From assembly GCA_001725415.1 (NCBI GenBank), contig MEGH01000020.1:1-64000 (forward strand): a stretch of 64,000 bases of DNA, given 5' to 3'. Position numbers and translations under genes: made by a program. Below, piece by piece: positions 8,137-16,339 of the stretch (position 1 is the first letter of the stretch; the number at the start of each line of letters is the position of its first letter). The DNA comes from Pseudonocardia sp. SCN 73-27 (GTDB taxonomy: Bacteria; Actinomycetota; Actinomycetes; Mycobacteriales; Pseudonocardiaceae). Under the pieces are notes generated by a model that had not been told where the DNA came from, did no database searches, and worked only from the letters and a program-made list of their open reading frames with translations.

Positions 8137-9609
8137 ATGATCTTCACGCAGTACTACCTGGACTGTCTGTCGCAGGCGTCGTACCTGGTCGGGGACGAGT
8201 CGACCGGGCAGGCGGTGGTCGTCGACCCGCGACGCGACGTGGGGGAGTACCTCGCCGACGCGCAGGCCCGTGGGCTGCGCATCGTCGGGGTGATCGACAC
8301 GCACTTCCACGCCGACTTCCTCGCCGGTCACCTCGAGCTCGCCCAGTCGACGGGGGCCTGGATCGGGTTCGGCGCGCGGGCGAGCGCGGAGTTCCCGATC
8401 CGTCGGCTCGTCGATGGCGAGCAGATCGTGCTCGGCGAGGTCTCACTGGAGGTCTGGGAGACGCCGGGGCACACCCCGGAGTCGATCAGCCTGCTGGTCC
8501 GCGAGCATGCCGGGGACGAGGTGCCCTACGCGGTGCTCACCGGCGACACGTTGTTCATCGGGGATGTCGGTCGGCCCGATCTGTTGGCGTCGATCGGCCA
8601 CACCGCCGACGAGCTCGGCCGCATGCTGCATGCGTCGGTGGGCCGGCTGATGACCTTGCCCGACCGGGTACGGGTCTTCCCCGCGCACGGTGCCGGCTCG
8701 GCGTGCGGCAAGAACCTCTCGACCGAGCGCTGGTCGACCATCGGCGAGCAGCGCACCGGGAACTACGCCTGTGTCCCGATGAGCGAGGAGGATTTCCTCG
8801 CCCTGGTGACGGTCGGGCAGCCGGCCGCGCCGGACTACTTCGTGTACGACGCCGTGCTCAACCGACGTCGCCACGACGTCTTCGACCCCACCCGCCGCGC
8901 GACGCCGCTGGAGCTGGCGGACGTGACGGCGTTGCTGGACGCCGGTGCCGTCGTGCTCGACGCCCGCGATCCCCGGGAGTTCGCCGCCGGGCACCTCGCC
9001 GGGTCGCTGAACGTGCCGGCCGACGGGCGGTTCGCCGAGACCGCCGGGATGATCATCCCGCCGGAGGAGCAGGTCGTGGTGATCGCGCCGCAGGACCGGG
9101 AGGAGGAGGTCGTCGTCCGGCTGGCGCGGATCGGGTACGACCGCGTGGCCGGCTACCTGCGCGAACCGGAGGCGGCGTTCCTCGGCCGGCCCGATCGCAT
9201 CGCCCGCGCCGGCCGGATCTCGGCCGCGCAGCTGGTGGCGGCCCGTCGGCACCCGACGCCGCCGGTGCTGCTCGACGTGCGCAACCCGGGCGAGCTCGCC
9301 GAGGGCGCGATCCCGGGTGCGATCCACATCCCCCTCGCGCAGCTGCCGGGCCGGCTCGCAGAGATCCCGGCGGGCCTGCCGGTCGTCGCCTACTGCGCGG
9401 GGGGCTACCGGTCGAGCGTCGCCGCATCCGTCCTGCGGCGGGCCGGATTCGCCGACGTGTCCGACCTGCTCGGGGGTTACGGAGCCTGGGTGACACGGTC
9501 GGCGTCGGCGGACCTGCCCGCCGACGACGCCGGACCGCGGGGTCGAACCGACCCCGACCAGCTCCTGCACGACCTCGAGGTGGCCAACGACGCGCGGAGC
9601 GGCGGATGA
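8137..9609 (+). CDS. MBL-fold hydrolase with two rhodanese domains (persulfide dioxygenase/sulfurtransferase-like)
   Basis: The 490-residue protein has three parts. The N-terminal metallo-beta-lactamase fold carries the metal motif THFHADFLAGH at about residues 55-65, as in ETHE1-type persulfide dioxygenases. The first rhodanese domain (about 265-360) lacks an active-site cysteine. The second (about 370-470) has the loop YCAGGYRSS with a catalytic cysteine. The family oxidises persulfides to sulfite and transfers sulfane sulfur. I chose the ATG at 8137 (MIFTQYYLDCLSQASYL) because that is where family similarity begins; an in-frame ATG at 8101 is possible. It is one of two such genes here. Confidence 0.88.
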   Translation: MIFTQYYLDCLSQASYLVGDESTGQAVVVDPRRDVGEYLADAQARGLRIVGVIDTHFHADFLAGHLELAQSTGAWIGFGARASAEFPIRRLVDGEQIVLGEVSLEVWETPGHTPESISLLVREHAGDEVPYAVLTGDTLFIGDVGRPDLLASIGHTADELGRMLHASVGRLMTLPDRVRVFPAHGAGSACGKNLSTERWSTIGEQRTGNYACVPMSEEDFLALVTVGQPAAPDYFVYDAVLNRRRHDVFDPTRRATPLELADVTALLDAGAVVLDARDPREFAAGHLAGSLNVPADGRFAETAGMIIPPEEQVVVIAPQDREEEVVVRLARIGYDRVAGYLREPEAAFLGRPDRIARAGRISAAQLVAARRHPTPPVLLDVRNPGELAEGAIPGAIHIPLAQLPGRLAEIPAGLPVVAYCAGGYRSSVAASVLRRAGFADVSDLLGGYGAWVTRSASADLPADDAGPRGRTDPDQLLHDLEVANDARSGG

Positions 9610-9880
9610 ACCCACCCCGGGCGTGACCCACGCGGGATCGGTGACGTGGAGACCACGGCGGTCGTGACGTGCTCACAGCTGCTTGCCGTCGGCATCCCTG
9701 TGATGCTGCACTGGGCAGGTGAGGGCACAGGGACCGTCGGCACGACGCGGGTACCGCGTCAGCCTGCTGGCGACCGACCAGCTCTCCATCTCCGACGGCC
9801 TGTGTCGCGCCGCCTCGTAGCGTCCCGCCTCCGGCGGGGCCACGACGCGGACCCACCGACCCCTGCCCGAAGGACGTCAC

Positions 9881-10006
9881 GTGCCCTCGACCGGCTTCCC
9901 CGCCCGCTCCGCCACCCCCCGGCGGCAGCCCGGTGCTCTACGTCGGCTCGCCGTGCGGATCGGTGCCGCGGTGCGTGCCGCGCACGCCGCGGCCGTCCCC
10001 TTCTGA
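9881..10006 (+). CDS. Candidate 41-residue basic small protein
   Basis: A GTG with an AAGGA sequence seven bases upstream opens a 41-codon frame. The product starts MPSTGFPARSATPRRQPG, continues with an amphipathic, arginine- and alanine-rich helix LRRLAVRIGAAVRAAHAAA and ends VPF. Its TGA is followed eight bases later by the stop of the convergent gene, and both stops sit in a near-palindrome (TGAACCCGGGCTCA) almost identical to one that joins two secure convergent genes at 26174. That parallel is the best argument that it is real. No function can be assigned. Confidence 0.4.
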   Translation: MPSTGFPARSATPRRQPGALRRLAVRIGAAVRAAHAAAVPF

Positions 10007-10014
10007 ACCCGGGC

Positions 10015-11376
10015 TCAGCCGGTGGCCAGACCGGAGGCGACGGCCCCGGCGTAGTCGTCGTCGACCAGCACGACGCGGTGGCCCGCCCGTGCGAGCAGGC
10101 TCGCCCCGATGCTCGCGCGATACCCCGCCGCACAGTGCACCCACAGCTCGCCGGCGGGCACCTCGGACAGGCGGTCGAGTATCTCCGCCAGCGGGAGGTG
10201 GACCGAGCCGGGGATGTGGCCGTGGGCGCGCTCGTCGGAGCGCCGGACGTCGACGACGACGGGGGCGTCGCCACGGGTGCGGGCGTCGCCGAGTGCGGCG
10301 AACGTCGAGACGGGGTACCTGCGTAGGTCCGCGGGCTCCGCGAGCTCCTCCGGCGTGCCGACGGCGGCGCCGGCAGGTCGGTCGATGCCGATGCGGACGA
10401 GCTGGCGCTGTGCGTCGGCGACCTGTTGCGCCGTCTCGCCGACGAGGGTGAGTGGCGTACCCCAGGGGATCAGCCAGCCCAGGTAGGTCGAGAACTGGGT
10501 GCCGAGCGAGATGCCGATGGTGCCGTGGACGTGGTCGGCGGCGTAGGCGGTGCGCTCGCGCAAATCCACCACCCACTCCCCGGCGGTGATCCGACGGCGC
10601 AGCTGCTCCCGGTCGACCGGCTCCGGCGCGGACAGGTCTGCGGCCGCGGGACCCTGACGGTTGCGGGCGCCCATGTGTGCGTAGTAGCGCGGGTAGTCGG
10701 TCAGCCCGGCGACCAGCCGCTCGACGAAGGCGTCCTCGTCGGGCTCGGTCAGCGCGTCGTTGCGGGCCCGCTCGGCGCCCACGGTGCTCGCGGCCTCCGT
10801 GGCTGCGGGACCGGTGGAGCAGAAGCTGCCGAAACCGTGGGTGGGGTAGATCGCCGCGTCGTCGCCGACGAGGTCGGCCAGGGCGCGCACGGAGCGGTAC
10901 TGGGCGTGCGCGAGTTCGTCGGTGCGGTCGGGGTCGACGAGGTCGGTGCGGCCCACGCTGCCGAAGAGCAGCGACCCGCCGGTGAACACCGCGGGCGCAC
11001 CCGTGCCGTCGGTGACCACGTAGGCGAGATGGGTGTCGGTGTGTCCGGGTGTGGCCACCGCACGCACGGTCAGCGAGCCCACGGTCCGTTCGTCGCCGTC
11101 GCCGACGCCGTCCCTGGCGAAGTCGACGTGATCGGCGGCGGCCACCACGTAACCCGCCCCGGTGCGGCGGGCCAGTTCGTAGCCGCCGGTGACGTAGTCG
11201 TTGTGGATGTGGGTCTCGACCACCAGGCCCACGCCGACCCCGAGATCGGCGAGGAGCTTCTCCACCCGGTCGAGGTCGCGCTGCGGGTCGACGACGACCG
11301 CAGTGGTGCCGTCGTGGGCGATGTAGGAACGGTCGCCGAGCTCGCTGGTCTCGACCACGTCGACGGACAGGGTCAC
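10015..11376 (-). CDS. Second MBL-fold protein with two rhodanese domains
   Basis: This 453-residue paralogue has the same architecture as the gene at 8137. The MBL motif reads THIHNDYVTGGYEL near residue 55, with GHTDTHLAYV following. The first rhodanese domain (about 270-340) has no cysteine in the active-site loop; the second (about 370-450) has HCAAGYRAS with a candidate catalytic cysteine. Oxidation of persulfides and sulfur transfer are the expected activities. The GTG at 11376 is preceded by AAGGGAGG at good spacing. It diverges from the rhodanese/TauE operon, and a perfect 17-bp palindrome lies between them. Sequence divergence from the other copy suggests different substrates or partners. 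Confidence 0.87.
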   Translation of the reverse strand: MTLSVDVVETSELGDRSYIAHDGTTAVVVDPQRDLDRVEKLLADLGVGVGLVVETHIHNDYVTGGYELARRTGAGYVVAAADHVDFARDGVGDGDERTVGSLTVRAVATPGHTDTHLAYVVTDGTGAPAVFTGGSLLFGSVGRTDLVDPDRTDELAHAQYRSVRALADLVGDDAAIYPTHGFGSFCSTGPAATEAASTVGAERARNDALTEPDEDAFVERLVAGLTDYPRYYAHMGARNRQGPAAADLSAPEPVDREQLRRRITAGEWVVDLRERTAYAADHVHGTIGISLGTQFSTYLGWLIPWGTPLTLVGETAQQVADAQRQLVRIGIDRPAGAAVGTPEELAEPADLRRYPVSTFAALGDARTRGDAPVVVDVRRSDERAHGHIPGSVHLPLAEILDRLSEVPAGELWVHCAAGYRASIGASLLARAGHRVVLVDDDYAGAVASGLATG

Positions 11377-11419
11377 GGGAGGCCTCCCTTGCTGCCAGGG
11401 TCAAATGACCGTACATTAA

Positions 11420-11436
11420 GACGAGTATATCTCGTC
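11420..11436. promoter_or_regulatory. Perfect 17-bp operator-like palindrome in divergent sulfur-gene promoter
   Basis: GACGAG-TATAT-CTCGTC is a perfect inverted repeat with an AT-rich centre, in one of the few AT-rich patches of the window. The direct repeat TCAAATGA flanks it at 11401 and 11435. On the minus strand TTGACG at 11440-11435 could serve as a -35 box, which the palindrome would overlap. The arrangement suggests a dimeric repressor, perhaps a sulfide/persulfide sensor, but no regulator gene is adjacent. Confidence 0.55.
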
Positions 11437-11488
11437 AAATGAGACAGGCGGGTCGACGATCCTCCACCGACTCAGAGGGCGGCCGCAG

Positions 11489-11830
11489 ATGACCACTCCC
11501 GACGACGTCCCGCAGGTCGACCCGGCCGGCGCCGGCACCCTCGCCGCCGGCGGGGCGCTCCTGCTCGACGTCCGCGAGCCCGCGGAATGGGCCGCGGGCC
11601 ACATCCCCGGCGCGGTCCACGTGCCGCTGGGCTCTCTCGACCCCGCGGCGCTGCCCGCCGCCCGCGTCGTCGTCGCGGTGTGCCGCTCCGGCAACCGGTC
11701 CGGCAAGGCGGCGGCCGCACTCGCCGACGCCGGTCTCGACGTCCGCAACCTCGCGGGCGGCATGAAGGCCTGGGCCGGTGCGGGCCGCGACGTGGTCCGG
11801 GACGACGGCTCGCCGGGCACGGTCGCGTGA
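11489..11830 (+). CDS. Single-domain rhodanese
   Basis: The 113-residue protein is a stand-alone rhodanese domain: LLLDVREPAEWAAGHIPGAVHVPLG, then the active-site loop VCRSGNRSG with a catalytic cysteine, and the C-terminal LAGGMKAWAGAG. It would carry sulfane sulfur as a cysteine persulfide, from thiosulfate or persulfides to acceptors in the cytoplasm. Its TGA overlaps the start of the TauE/SafE exporter gene, so the two are coupled. It diverges from an MBL/rhodanese protein, placing it in a sulfur-detoxification group. Confidence 0.9.
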   Translation: MTTPDDVPQVDPAGAGTLAAGGALLLDVREPAEWAAGHIPGAVHVPLGSLDPAALPAARVVVAVCRSGNRSGKAAAALADAGLDVRNLAGGMKAWAGAGRDVVRDDGSPGTVA

Positions 11831-12675
11831 TGATCGCCCTCGCGGCGGTGGTCGGCCTGATCATGGGCGGAGTCATCGGCGCGCTGGGCGGAGGCGGCGG
11901 CGTCCTCACCGTTCCCGCCCTGGTCTACCTCCTCGGGCAGAGCGCCCAGGCGGCGACCGCCAGCAGCGTGGTCATCGTCGGAGTCACCGCCGCGGCCGGG
12001 GTCGTCTCCTGGCTCCGCAGCGGCGGTGTCGACTGGCGTACCGGCATCGCAGTCGGGGCCGCCGGAATCCCCGCGGCGTACCTCGGCACGCTGCTCAACC
12101 GCCACGTCGAGCAGCCCGTCCTGCTACTCGCCTTCGCCGGGCTGACGATCGTCGCCGCCGCGGCGATGTTGCTCGACAACCGACGCCGCGACGGAGGTGA
12201 CGACGGCGCCCGCGCCGCCGACGTCCGCGACGGGGACGGCGCACCGGCCGCGGCGTCCGCTGCCGGGACGACACTCGGTACCCGTCCCGCCACGCGCGAT
12301 CGCGTCCTGTTCGCGTCGAAGGTGATCGGCACCGGCCTCGCCGTCGGGTTCCTCACCGGCTTCCTCGGGGTCGGCGGCGGGTTCCTCGTCGTCCCGGCGC
12401 TGGTGATCGTGCTGCGCACGCCGATGTCGCTCGCCATCGGCACGTCGCTGCTGGTGATCGTGGTGAACTCGGTGTCCTCGCTGGTCTCGCGGCTGGGGGC
12501 CGTGCACCTGGACTGGTGGGTGATCGCACCGTTCACGATCGCCGCGGTGCTGGGCGCCGTGCTGGGCAAGCGGGTGGCCGCCCGGTTCTCCGGCGATGCC
12601 CTCATCCGCGCGTTCGCGATCCTGCTCGTCGTGGTGGGGCTCGGCGTCGGCGTGCAGAGCCTGGTGGCGCTCTAG
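11830..12675 (+). CDS. TauE/SafE-family sulfite/organosulfonate exporter
   Basis: The 281-residue membrane protein has the glycine-rich repeats of the TauE/SafE family in two halves: GGVIGALGGGGGVLTVPALVYL near the N-terminus and GFLTGFLGVGGGFLVVPAL after a hydrophilic linker at about 120-150. Eight or so hydrophobic helices are evident. The family exports sulfite, sulfoacetate or similar anions. The ATG overlaps the rhodanese stop by one base; an in-frame GTG three bases earlier is an alternative. With persulfide-oxidising neighbours that would produce sulfite, export of sulfite is the natural inference. Confidence 0.88.
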   Translation: MIALAAVVGLIMGGVIGALGGGGGVLTVPALVYLLGQSAQAATASSVVIVGVTAAAGVVSWLRSGGVDWRTGIAVGAAGIPAAYLGTLLNRHVEQPVLLLAFAGLTIVAAAAMLLDNRRRDGGDDGARAADVRDGDGAPAAASAAGTTLGTRPATRDRVLFASKVIGTGLAVGFLTGFLGVGGGFLVVPALVIVLRTPMSLAIGTSLLVIVVNSVSSLVSRLGAVHLDWWVIAPFTIAAVLGAVLGKRVAARFSGDALIRAFAILLVVVGLGVGVQSLVAL

Positions 12676-13054
12676 GCAGGTCAGCAGCCCGCACAGCTCG
12701 CTCGGCGGGGCTCGCCCCGCCGGAGGGGGACTGCGCCGGGACTGGAGTCCGAGCAGGGCGGTGTTCGTCCTGGTCACACGTCACGGGGCGCGATGACCTC
12801 ACTCCTGCTCCACACAGCCCCAGCAGGCTGTTACGGATGGGGATTTCCGACAGGTGGCTGAGATGGTCGTTCCTCGTGACCGGGTTCGTCCCGACGTCGT
12901 GCGCCGGGCAGTGGAAGCGCATCGTTCGAGCTTCGCGATGCGACGCCGTGGAACAGGCCGTGAACGACTCATCCCGGCGACCGTCGTCGCGGTCCGGCAC
13001 GTGCCGGTTCCGGCGATCCGGGGTTGAGCGGCTCCTGCGGTTCGGGGACGGAGA
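12676..13054. other. Intergenic stretch without a supported gene
   Basis: These 379 bp lie between two convergent genes. Apart from the hairpin at 12703 I see no convincing coding frame: open frames here have no ribosome-binding site and low-complexity arginine/proline/serine composition. Confidence 0.6.
12703..12722 (+). terminator. Hairpin downstream of the rhodanese-TauE operon
   Basis: CGGCGGGG, loop CTCG, CCCCGCCG forms a perfect 8-bp GC stem 27 bp after the stop codon. There is no T tract, as is common for actinobacterial terminators. Confidence 0.5.
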
Positions 13055-13390
13055 TCAACCGCGGACCAGCGCGACCAGGTTCACGGCGATCGACGCGAGC
13101 GCGACCGAACCTCCCAGGAGTGCAGGCACCACTCCCGAGGCCCGGCCCAGGGTGCGGGCGCGCAGGCCGAGCACGACGGCGGCCACCGGCGGGGCGAGGA
13201 ACAGGGCGAGCGCGGGCGTCGCCGCTACGGCGACGGCCGGTGCGGGCGCAGCACCCGAGGGATAACCCTGCATGGCCAGGAGTCCATCGCCGAGCAGGGT
13301 CGCGGCGAGGTAGCCGAGGGGGGTGACCGCCACGGCGATCCAGGCGCGGCGAAGGGTCCTCGCGGCGCGACCGGGACGAACGCCGGTCAT
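13055..13390 (-). CDS. Small integral membrane protein of unknown function
   Basis: The 111-residue product has three hydrophobic segments (about 16-40, 47-75 and 85-108) separated by short basic loops, including RARTLGRASG. The pattern resembles small DUF4190-like actinobacterial membrane proteins, but I cannot assign a family. The ATG lies one base after the stop of the upstream alpha/beta hydrolase gene, so the two are probably cotranslated. Codon use and third-position GC match the neighbours, supporting it as a real gene. Confidence 0.7.
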   Translation of the reverse strand: MTGVRPGRAARTLRRAWIAVAVTPLGYLAATLLGDGLLAMQGYPSGAAPAPAVAVAATPALALFLAPPVAAVVLGLRARTLGRASGVVPALLGGSVALASIAVNLVALVRG

Positions 13391-13391
13391 C

Positions 13392-14261
13392 TCAGTGCCG
13401 GCCGGAGGGGTCGAGGAAGGGGCGGAGCGCGGCGAGCACCTGGCGCGGGCGTTCGTCCTGCGGCGAGTGTCCGGCGTCGTCCACCAGCACGAGCTCGGAG
13501 TGGGGGAGGCCCGCGGCGAGTTCCTGCTGGCACTCGGGTGGGAAGACGAAGTCGTCGCGGCCTGCGAGGACGAGGGTGGGCGCAGTGATCTCGCCGAGGC
13601 GGGACCGGACCGACCAGCCCGGCAGCAGTCGGCGGCCGGCCACGATCAGGGCTCGAGGGCGGATGCGGGAGCGCCATGCGCCATGGGCGAGGGCCCGCAG
13701 GAGCAGGTGCGGGCGGGGATGAGACAGGTAGAGGCCGGAGATGCGGGTGAAGATCCGGTAGTACTGGCGAGGGGTGAAGTCCCCGTGGAACCACCGTCGG
13801 ACCAGCTCGACGGTCCGGTCGTCGACGCCGCGCTCGGTGAGGACGGTGGGGGCGTGGTCGCGGGCCCAGTGGGCGTCGGCGCCGCTGTCGAGCAGGACGA
13901 GGCGGGTGACCGAGCGCGGGTACCGGAGGGCGTACTCGAGCGCGACCTGGCCGCCGAATGAGTGGCCGAGGACCGCCCAGCGGTCGTAGCCGAGGTGCTC
14001 GCGCAGTGCGTCGGCGTCGGCGGTGAGGTTGTCCCAGGTCATGGTGTCGATCGGGGCGCCGGTGGTGCGGCCGTTGCCGCGGTGGTCGTAGAAGACCAGG
14101 GTGTGCCGGTCGGCGAGCGGGCGCAGGCCCTGCATCGTCCACATGTCCGCGCTGGGCCCGCCGTGCATGACGAGCAACGGGGGGCCGAAACCCACGATGC
14201 CGACGGAGAGCCGGATGTCCCGGACCGGGATTCGTGCGCACCGCATGGTCGGCGACGTCAT
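13392..14261 (-). CDS. Alpha/beta hydrolase, proline-iminopeptidase-like
   Basis: The 289-residue protein has the oxyanion motif HGGPSADMW near residue 33, the nucleophile elbow GHSFGGQ near residue 100, an acid in LVLAGRDDFVFPP and the histidine in DDAGHSPQ. The HGGPG-like oxyanion sequence and length resemble proline iminopeptidases and related S33 hydrolases. The substrate is unknown. It is followed after one base by the small membrane protein gene, suggesting a two-gene operon. Confidence 0.85.
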   Translation of the reverse strand: MTSPTMRCARIPVRDIRLSVGIVGFGPPLLVMHGGPSADMWTMQGLRPLADRHTLVFYDHRGNGRTTGAPIDTMTWDNLTADADALREHLGYDRWAVLGHSFGGQVALEYALRYPRSVTRLVLLDSGADAHWARDHAPTVLTERGVDDRTVELVRRWFHGDFTPRQYYRIFTRISGLYLSHPRPHLLLRALAHGAWRSRIRPRALIVAGRRLLPGWSVRSRLGEITAPTLVLAGRDDFVFPPECQQELAAGLPHSELVLVDDAGHSPQDERPRQVLAALRPFLDPSGRH

Positions 14262-14382
14262 CGTGCCCCCACCCCCGGAGCCTGCCGCTCGGGACGAACG
14301 GAGACGGCGCTCCGGCTGCCGGCGCTGTCGAGCCGGTCCCCGACGTGGACCGCCGCGGTCCCCGGGGCACCCGCCGCGGGTC

Positions 14383-15102
14383 TCATCGCGCCGCCCCGGC
14401 CGGAGCGAGCCCGGTGCGCCCGCTCCTGCGCAGGAGCCCGGCGGCCAGCCCGGCCATCCACAGCAGCCAGGCGCCGTAGGAGGCGCGCTCGACCAGACCC
14501 ATCCAGGGGGTCTCGCCGCCCTGGGCGACCGTGCCGACCGTCGTCCCGACGTACGCCCCGGCGGCGAGGAGCACCACTGCCATGGCGACGGCGAAGGCGC
14601 GGAACGGTCGGCCGAGGGCGACGCCGCTGAGGATCATCTGAGCCACCATCGCGCCCACGGCGACCACGGTGAGCACCAGATGGCCGAGGTCGTTCGCGCC
14701 CCCGGCGGCGTGCGCGAGGTCCCCGCGGGAGGTCATGGGGTAGAGCAGCCACACCGGGAACAGCAGCCCCTGCAGGACCAGCAGCACCGCGGTGGCTCGC
14801 AGCGCTCTGCTGCTCGCGGCGGCCGACCAGACCCCGGCGCCGAATGCGACGACGAGCGCGGTGAAGACGGGGTTCATCAGGGTCAGGAAGCCCGCGGAAG
14901 GCGCCCCCGTACCGGACAGCTCACTGATGGCCTGGTCGAGGCGGCTGTAGTGCTCCCACATCCCGGCCGCGACGACGTCGTCGGCGAGGATGTAGGCGGC
15001 GCCGTAACAGATGCCGCAGGCCAGGAGGGTACGTCGGATTCGCCTCCAGGCCGTCGGCCGGAACGAGCGCATTCTCCCCCGCGCCAGGGTCCGCTCAGCC
15101 AT
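14383..15102 (-). CDS. DUF998-family membrane protein
   Basis: The 239-residue protein has six or more hydrophobic helices and matches the DUF998 pattern: an early loop with the sequence YSRLDQAISELSGTGAPSAG between helices one and two, then NPVFTALVVAFGAGVW, LLFPVWLLYPM and HLVLTVVAVGAM. Function of the family is unknown. The ATG at 15102 is preceded by GGGAGGG at good spacing. It lies 121 bp upstream of the hydrolase gene on the same strand and might be cotranscribed with it. Confidence 0.8.
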   Translation of the reverse strand: MAERTLARGRMRSFRPTAWRRIRRTLLACGICYGAAYILADDVVAAGMWEHYSRLDQAISELSGTGAPSAGFLTLMNPVFTALVVAFGAGVWSAAASSRALRATAVLLVLQGLLFPVWLLYPMTSRGDLAHAAGGANDLGHLVLTVVAVGAMVAQMILSGVALGRPFRAFAVAMAVVLLAAGAYVGTTVGTVAQGGETPWMGLVERASYGAWLLWMAGLAAGLLRRSGRTGLAPAGAAR

Positions 15103-15500
15103 CGGTCCCTCCCATCGTTCGGCCGACGGCGAGAGTGTCCTCGTCGAGGGTGTGGCCGGAAGGGTCTGACGACCCACCGCGTCGGTGCGTCCGACCCGAG
15201 CCTCACTCGGACGCCCGCCCGGCGAGCCCGGTCGCCGCTCGGCAGCTGCGGAAGGTCGGCATCGCCAACGTGCGTTCGCCGCGGCGCCGGCCGCACTGAT
15301 GATCGAGACCCACCCCGATGTCCGTCGGCCGCTGCTGCAGCCGACGCAACGACCGGGCGACGAGGCGCGCAAGGGCGCACCACGCGACCGGCCCGATCCG
15401 CCGCCCGCTGCAGGCCCCTTCGCACGTCACGTTGCGGCTGGGCGCCAGGCACGCCTTGCCTTGCTGGCGCCGGGGCCGCCCGGCCCGGTTTCCTGTCGTG
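15103..15500. other. Divergent intergenic region upstream of DUF998 and VIT genes
   Basis: No coding frame is convincing in these 398 bp. The part next to the VIT gene holds an 8-bp inverted repeat (GGCGCCAG at 15441, CTGGCGCC at 15464) that encloses a DtxR/IdeR-like sequence, annotated separately. Confidence 0.6.
15445..15463 (+). promoter_or_regulatory. DtxR/IdeR-like box upstream of VIT-family gene
   Basis: The 19-mer CCAGGCACGCCTTGCCTTG keeps the AGG...GCCT..CCT positions of the DtxR/IdeR consensus (TTAGGTTAGCCTAACCTAA), though the AT positions differ. It ends 37 bp before the GTG start and is bracketed by the GGCGCCAG/CTGGCGCC repeat. Iron- or manganese-dependent control of the transporter is inferred. 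Confidence 0.35.
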
Positions 15501-16238
15501 GTGAACGAGTTCTCCGATACGGCCGCCGCCGGCGGTGGCCATCCTGACGAGCCGCACGGCGCCGGTGTCGGCGGAACCCTGAACTGGTTGCGCGCCGGTG
15601 TGCTCGGCGCCAACGACGGGATCGTGTCGGTGGCAGGTCTCGTCGTGGGTGTTGCCGGCGCGACGACGGCCCGTGGGCCGCTGTTCACCGCCGGGCTCGC
15701 CGGTCTCGTCGCGGGGGCGGTGTCCATGGCGCTGGGCGAGTACGTCTCGGTGAGCAGCCAACGCGACACGGAGGTCGCGCTGCTGGCGAAGGAGACCCGC
15801 GAGCTGCGGGACGATCCGGATGCCGAGCTCGCCGAGCTCGCCGCCCTGTACCGCGCGAGAGGTCTGAGCCCGTCGACCGCCGACCTCGTCGCCCGCGAGC
15901 TCACCGCCCACGATCCCCTCGCAGCGCATCTGGAGGCCGAGCTCAACCTCGACCCCGAGGAGCTCACCAGCCCGTGGCAGGCGGCGGGTGCCTCCGCGGT
16001 CTCGTTCATCGCCGGAGCTCTGTTGCCGCTGCTGGCGATTCTGCTGCCTCCCCCCGGATGGCGGGTCCCGGTGACGGTGGCGGTCGTACTCGGTGCACTC
16101 GCGATCGCCGGTGTGGTGAGCGCCCGCATCGGCGGGGCGAGTCCTCGGCGCGCGGTCGTGCGTGTCGTGGTCGGCGGTGCTGCCGGCCTCGCGGTCACAT
16201 ATCTGGTCGGGCACCTGTTCGGTGCGGCTGTGGGCTGA
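15501..16238 (+). CDS. VIT1/CCC1-family divalent metal transporter
   Basis: The 245-residue protein begins, after a short acidic N-terminus, with the VIT signature LNWLRAGVLGANDGIVSVAGLVVGVAG split over the first helix (shown here to residue 50), then AGLVAGAVSMALGEYVSVSSQRDTE, a cytosolic helical metal-binding segment rich in glutamate (about 85-150), and three C-terminal helices. The family moves Fe(II) or Mn(II) out of the cytosol. Two adjacent GTG codons (15498, 15501) could be the start. A DtxR-like box lies upstream. Confidence 0.87.
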   Translation: MNEFSDTAAAGGGHPDEPHGAGVGGTLNWLRAGVLGANDGIVSVAGLVVGVAGATTARGPLFTAGLAGLVAGAVSMALGEYVSVSSQRDTEVALLAKETRELRDDPDAELAELAALYRARGLSPSTADLVARELTAHDPLAAHLEAELNLDPEELTSPWQAAGASAVSFIAGALLPLLAILLPPPGWRVPVTVAVVLGALAIAGVVSARIGGASPRRAVVRVVVGGAAGLAVTYLVGHLFGAAVG

Positions 16239-16339
16239 GCTCGGCCGGGCTCCCGATGACTGCGGACATGACTCCGACGTCGCGCCGCAACGTGCCCCGG
16301 CACACCCATCACCTGCCGGGGCACATCGCGCGAGGTCGG

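Noticed and set aside
9646-10326. Open frame of 226 codons on the plus strand
   Set aside because: It runs through the opposite strand of the MBL/rhodanese gene, has no ribosome-binding site and is mostly low-complexity.
12602-13000. 132-codon minus-strand frame in the gap after the TauE gene
   Set aside because: It overlaps the end of a secure gene, has no ribosome-binding site and shows no domain or hydrophobic pattern.
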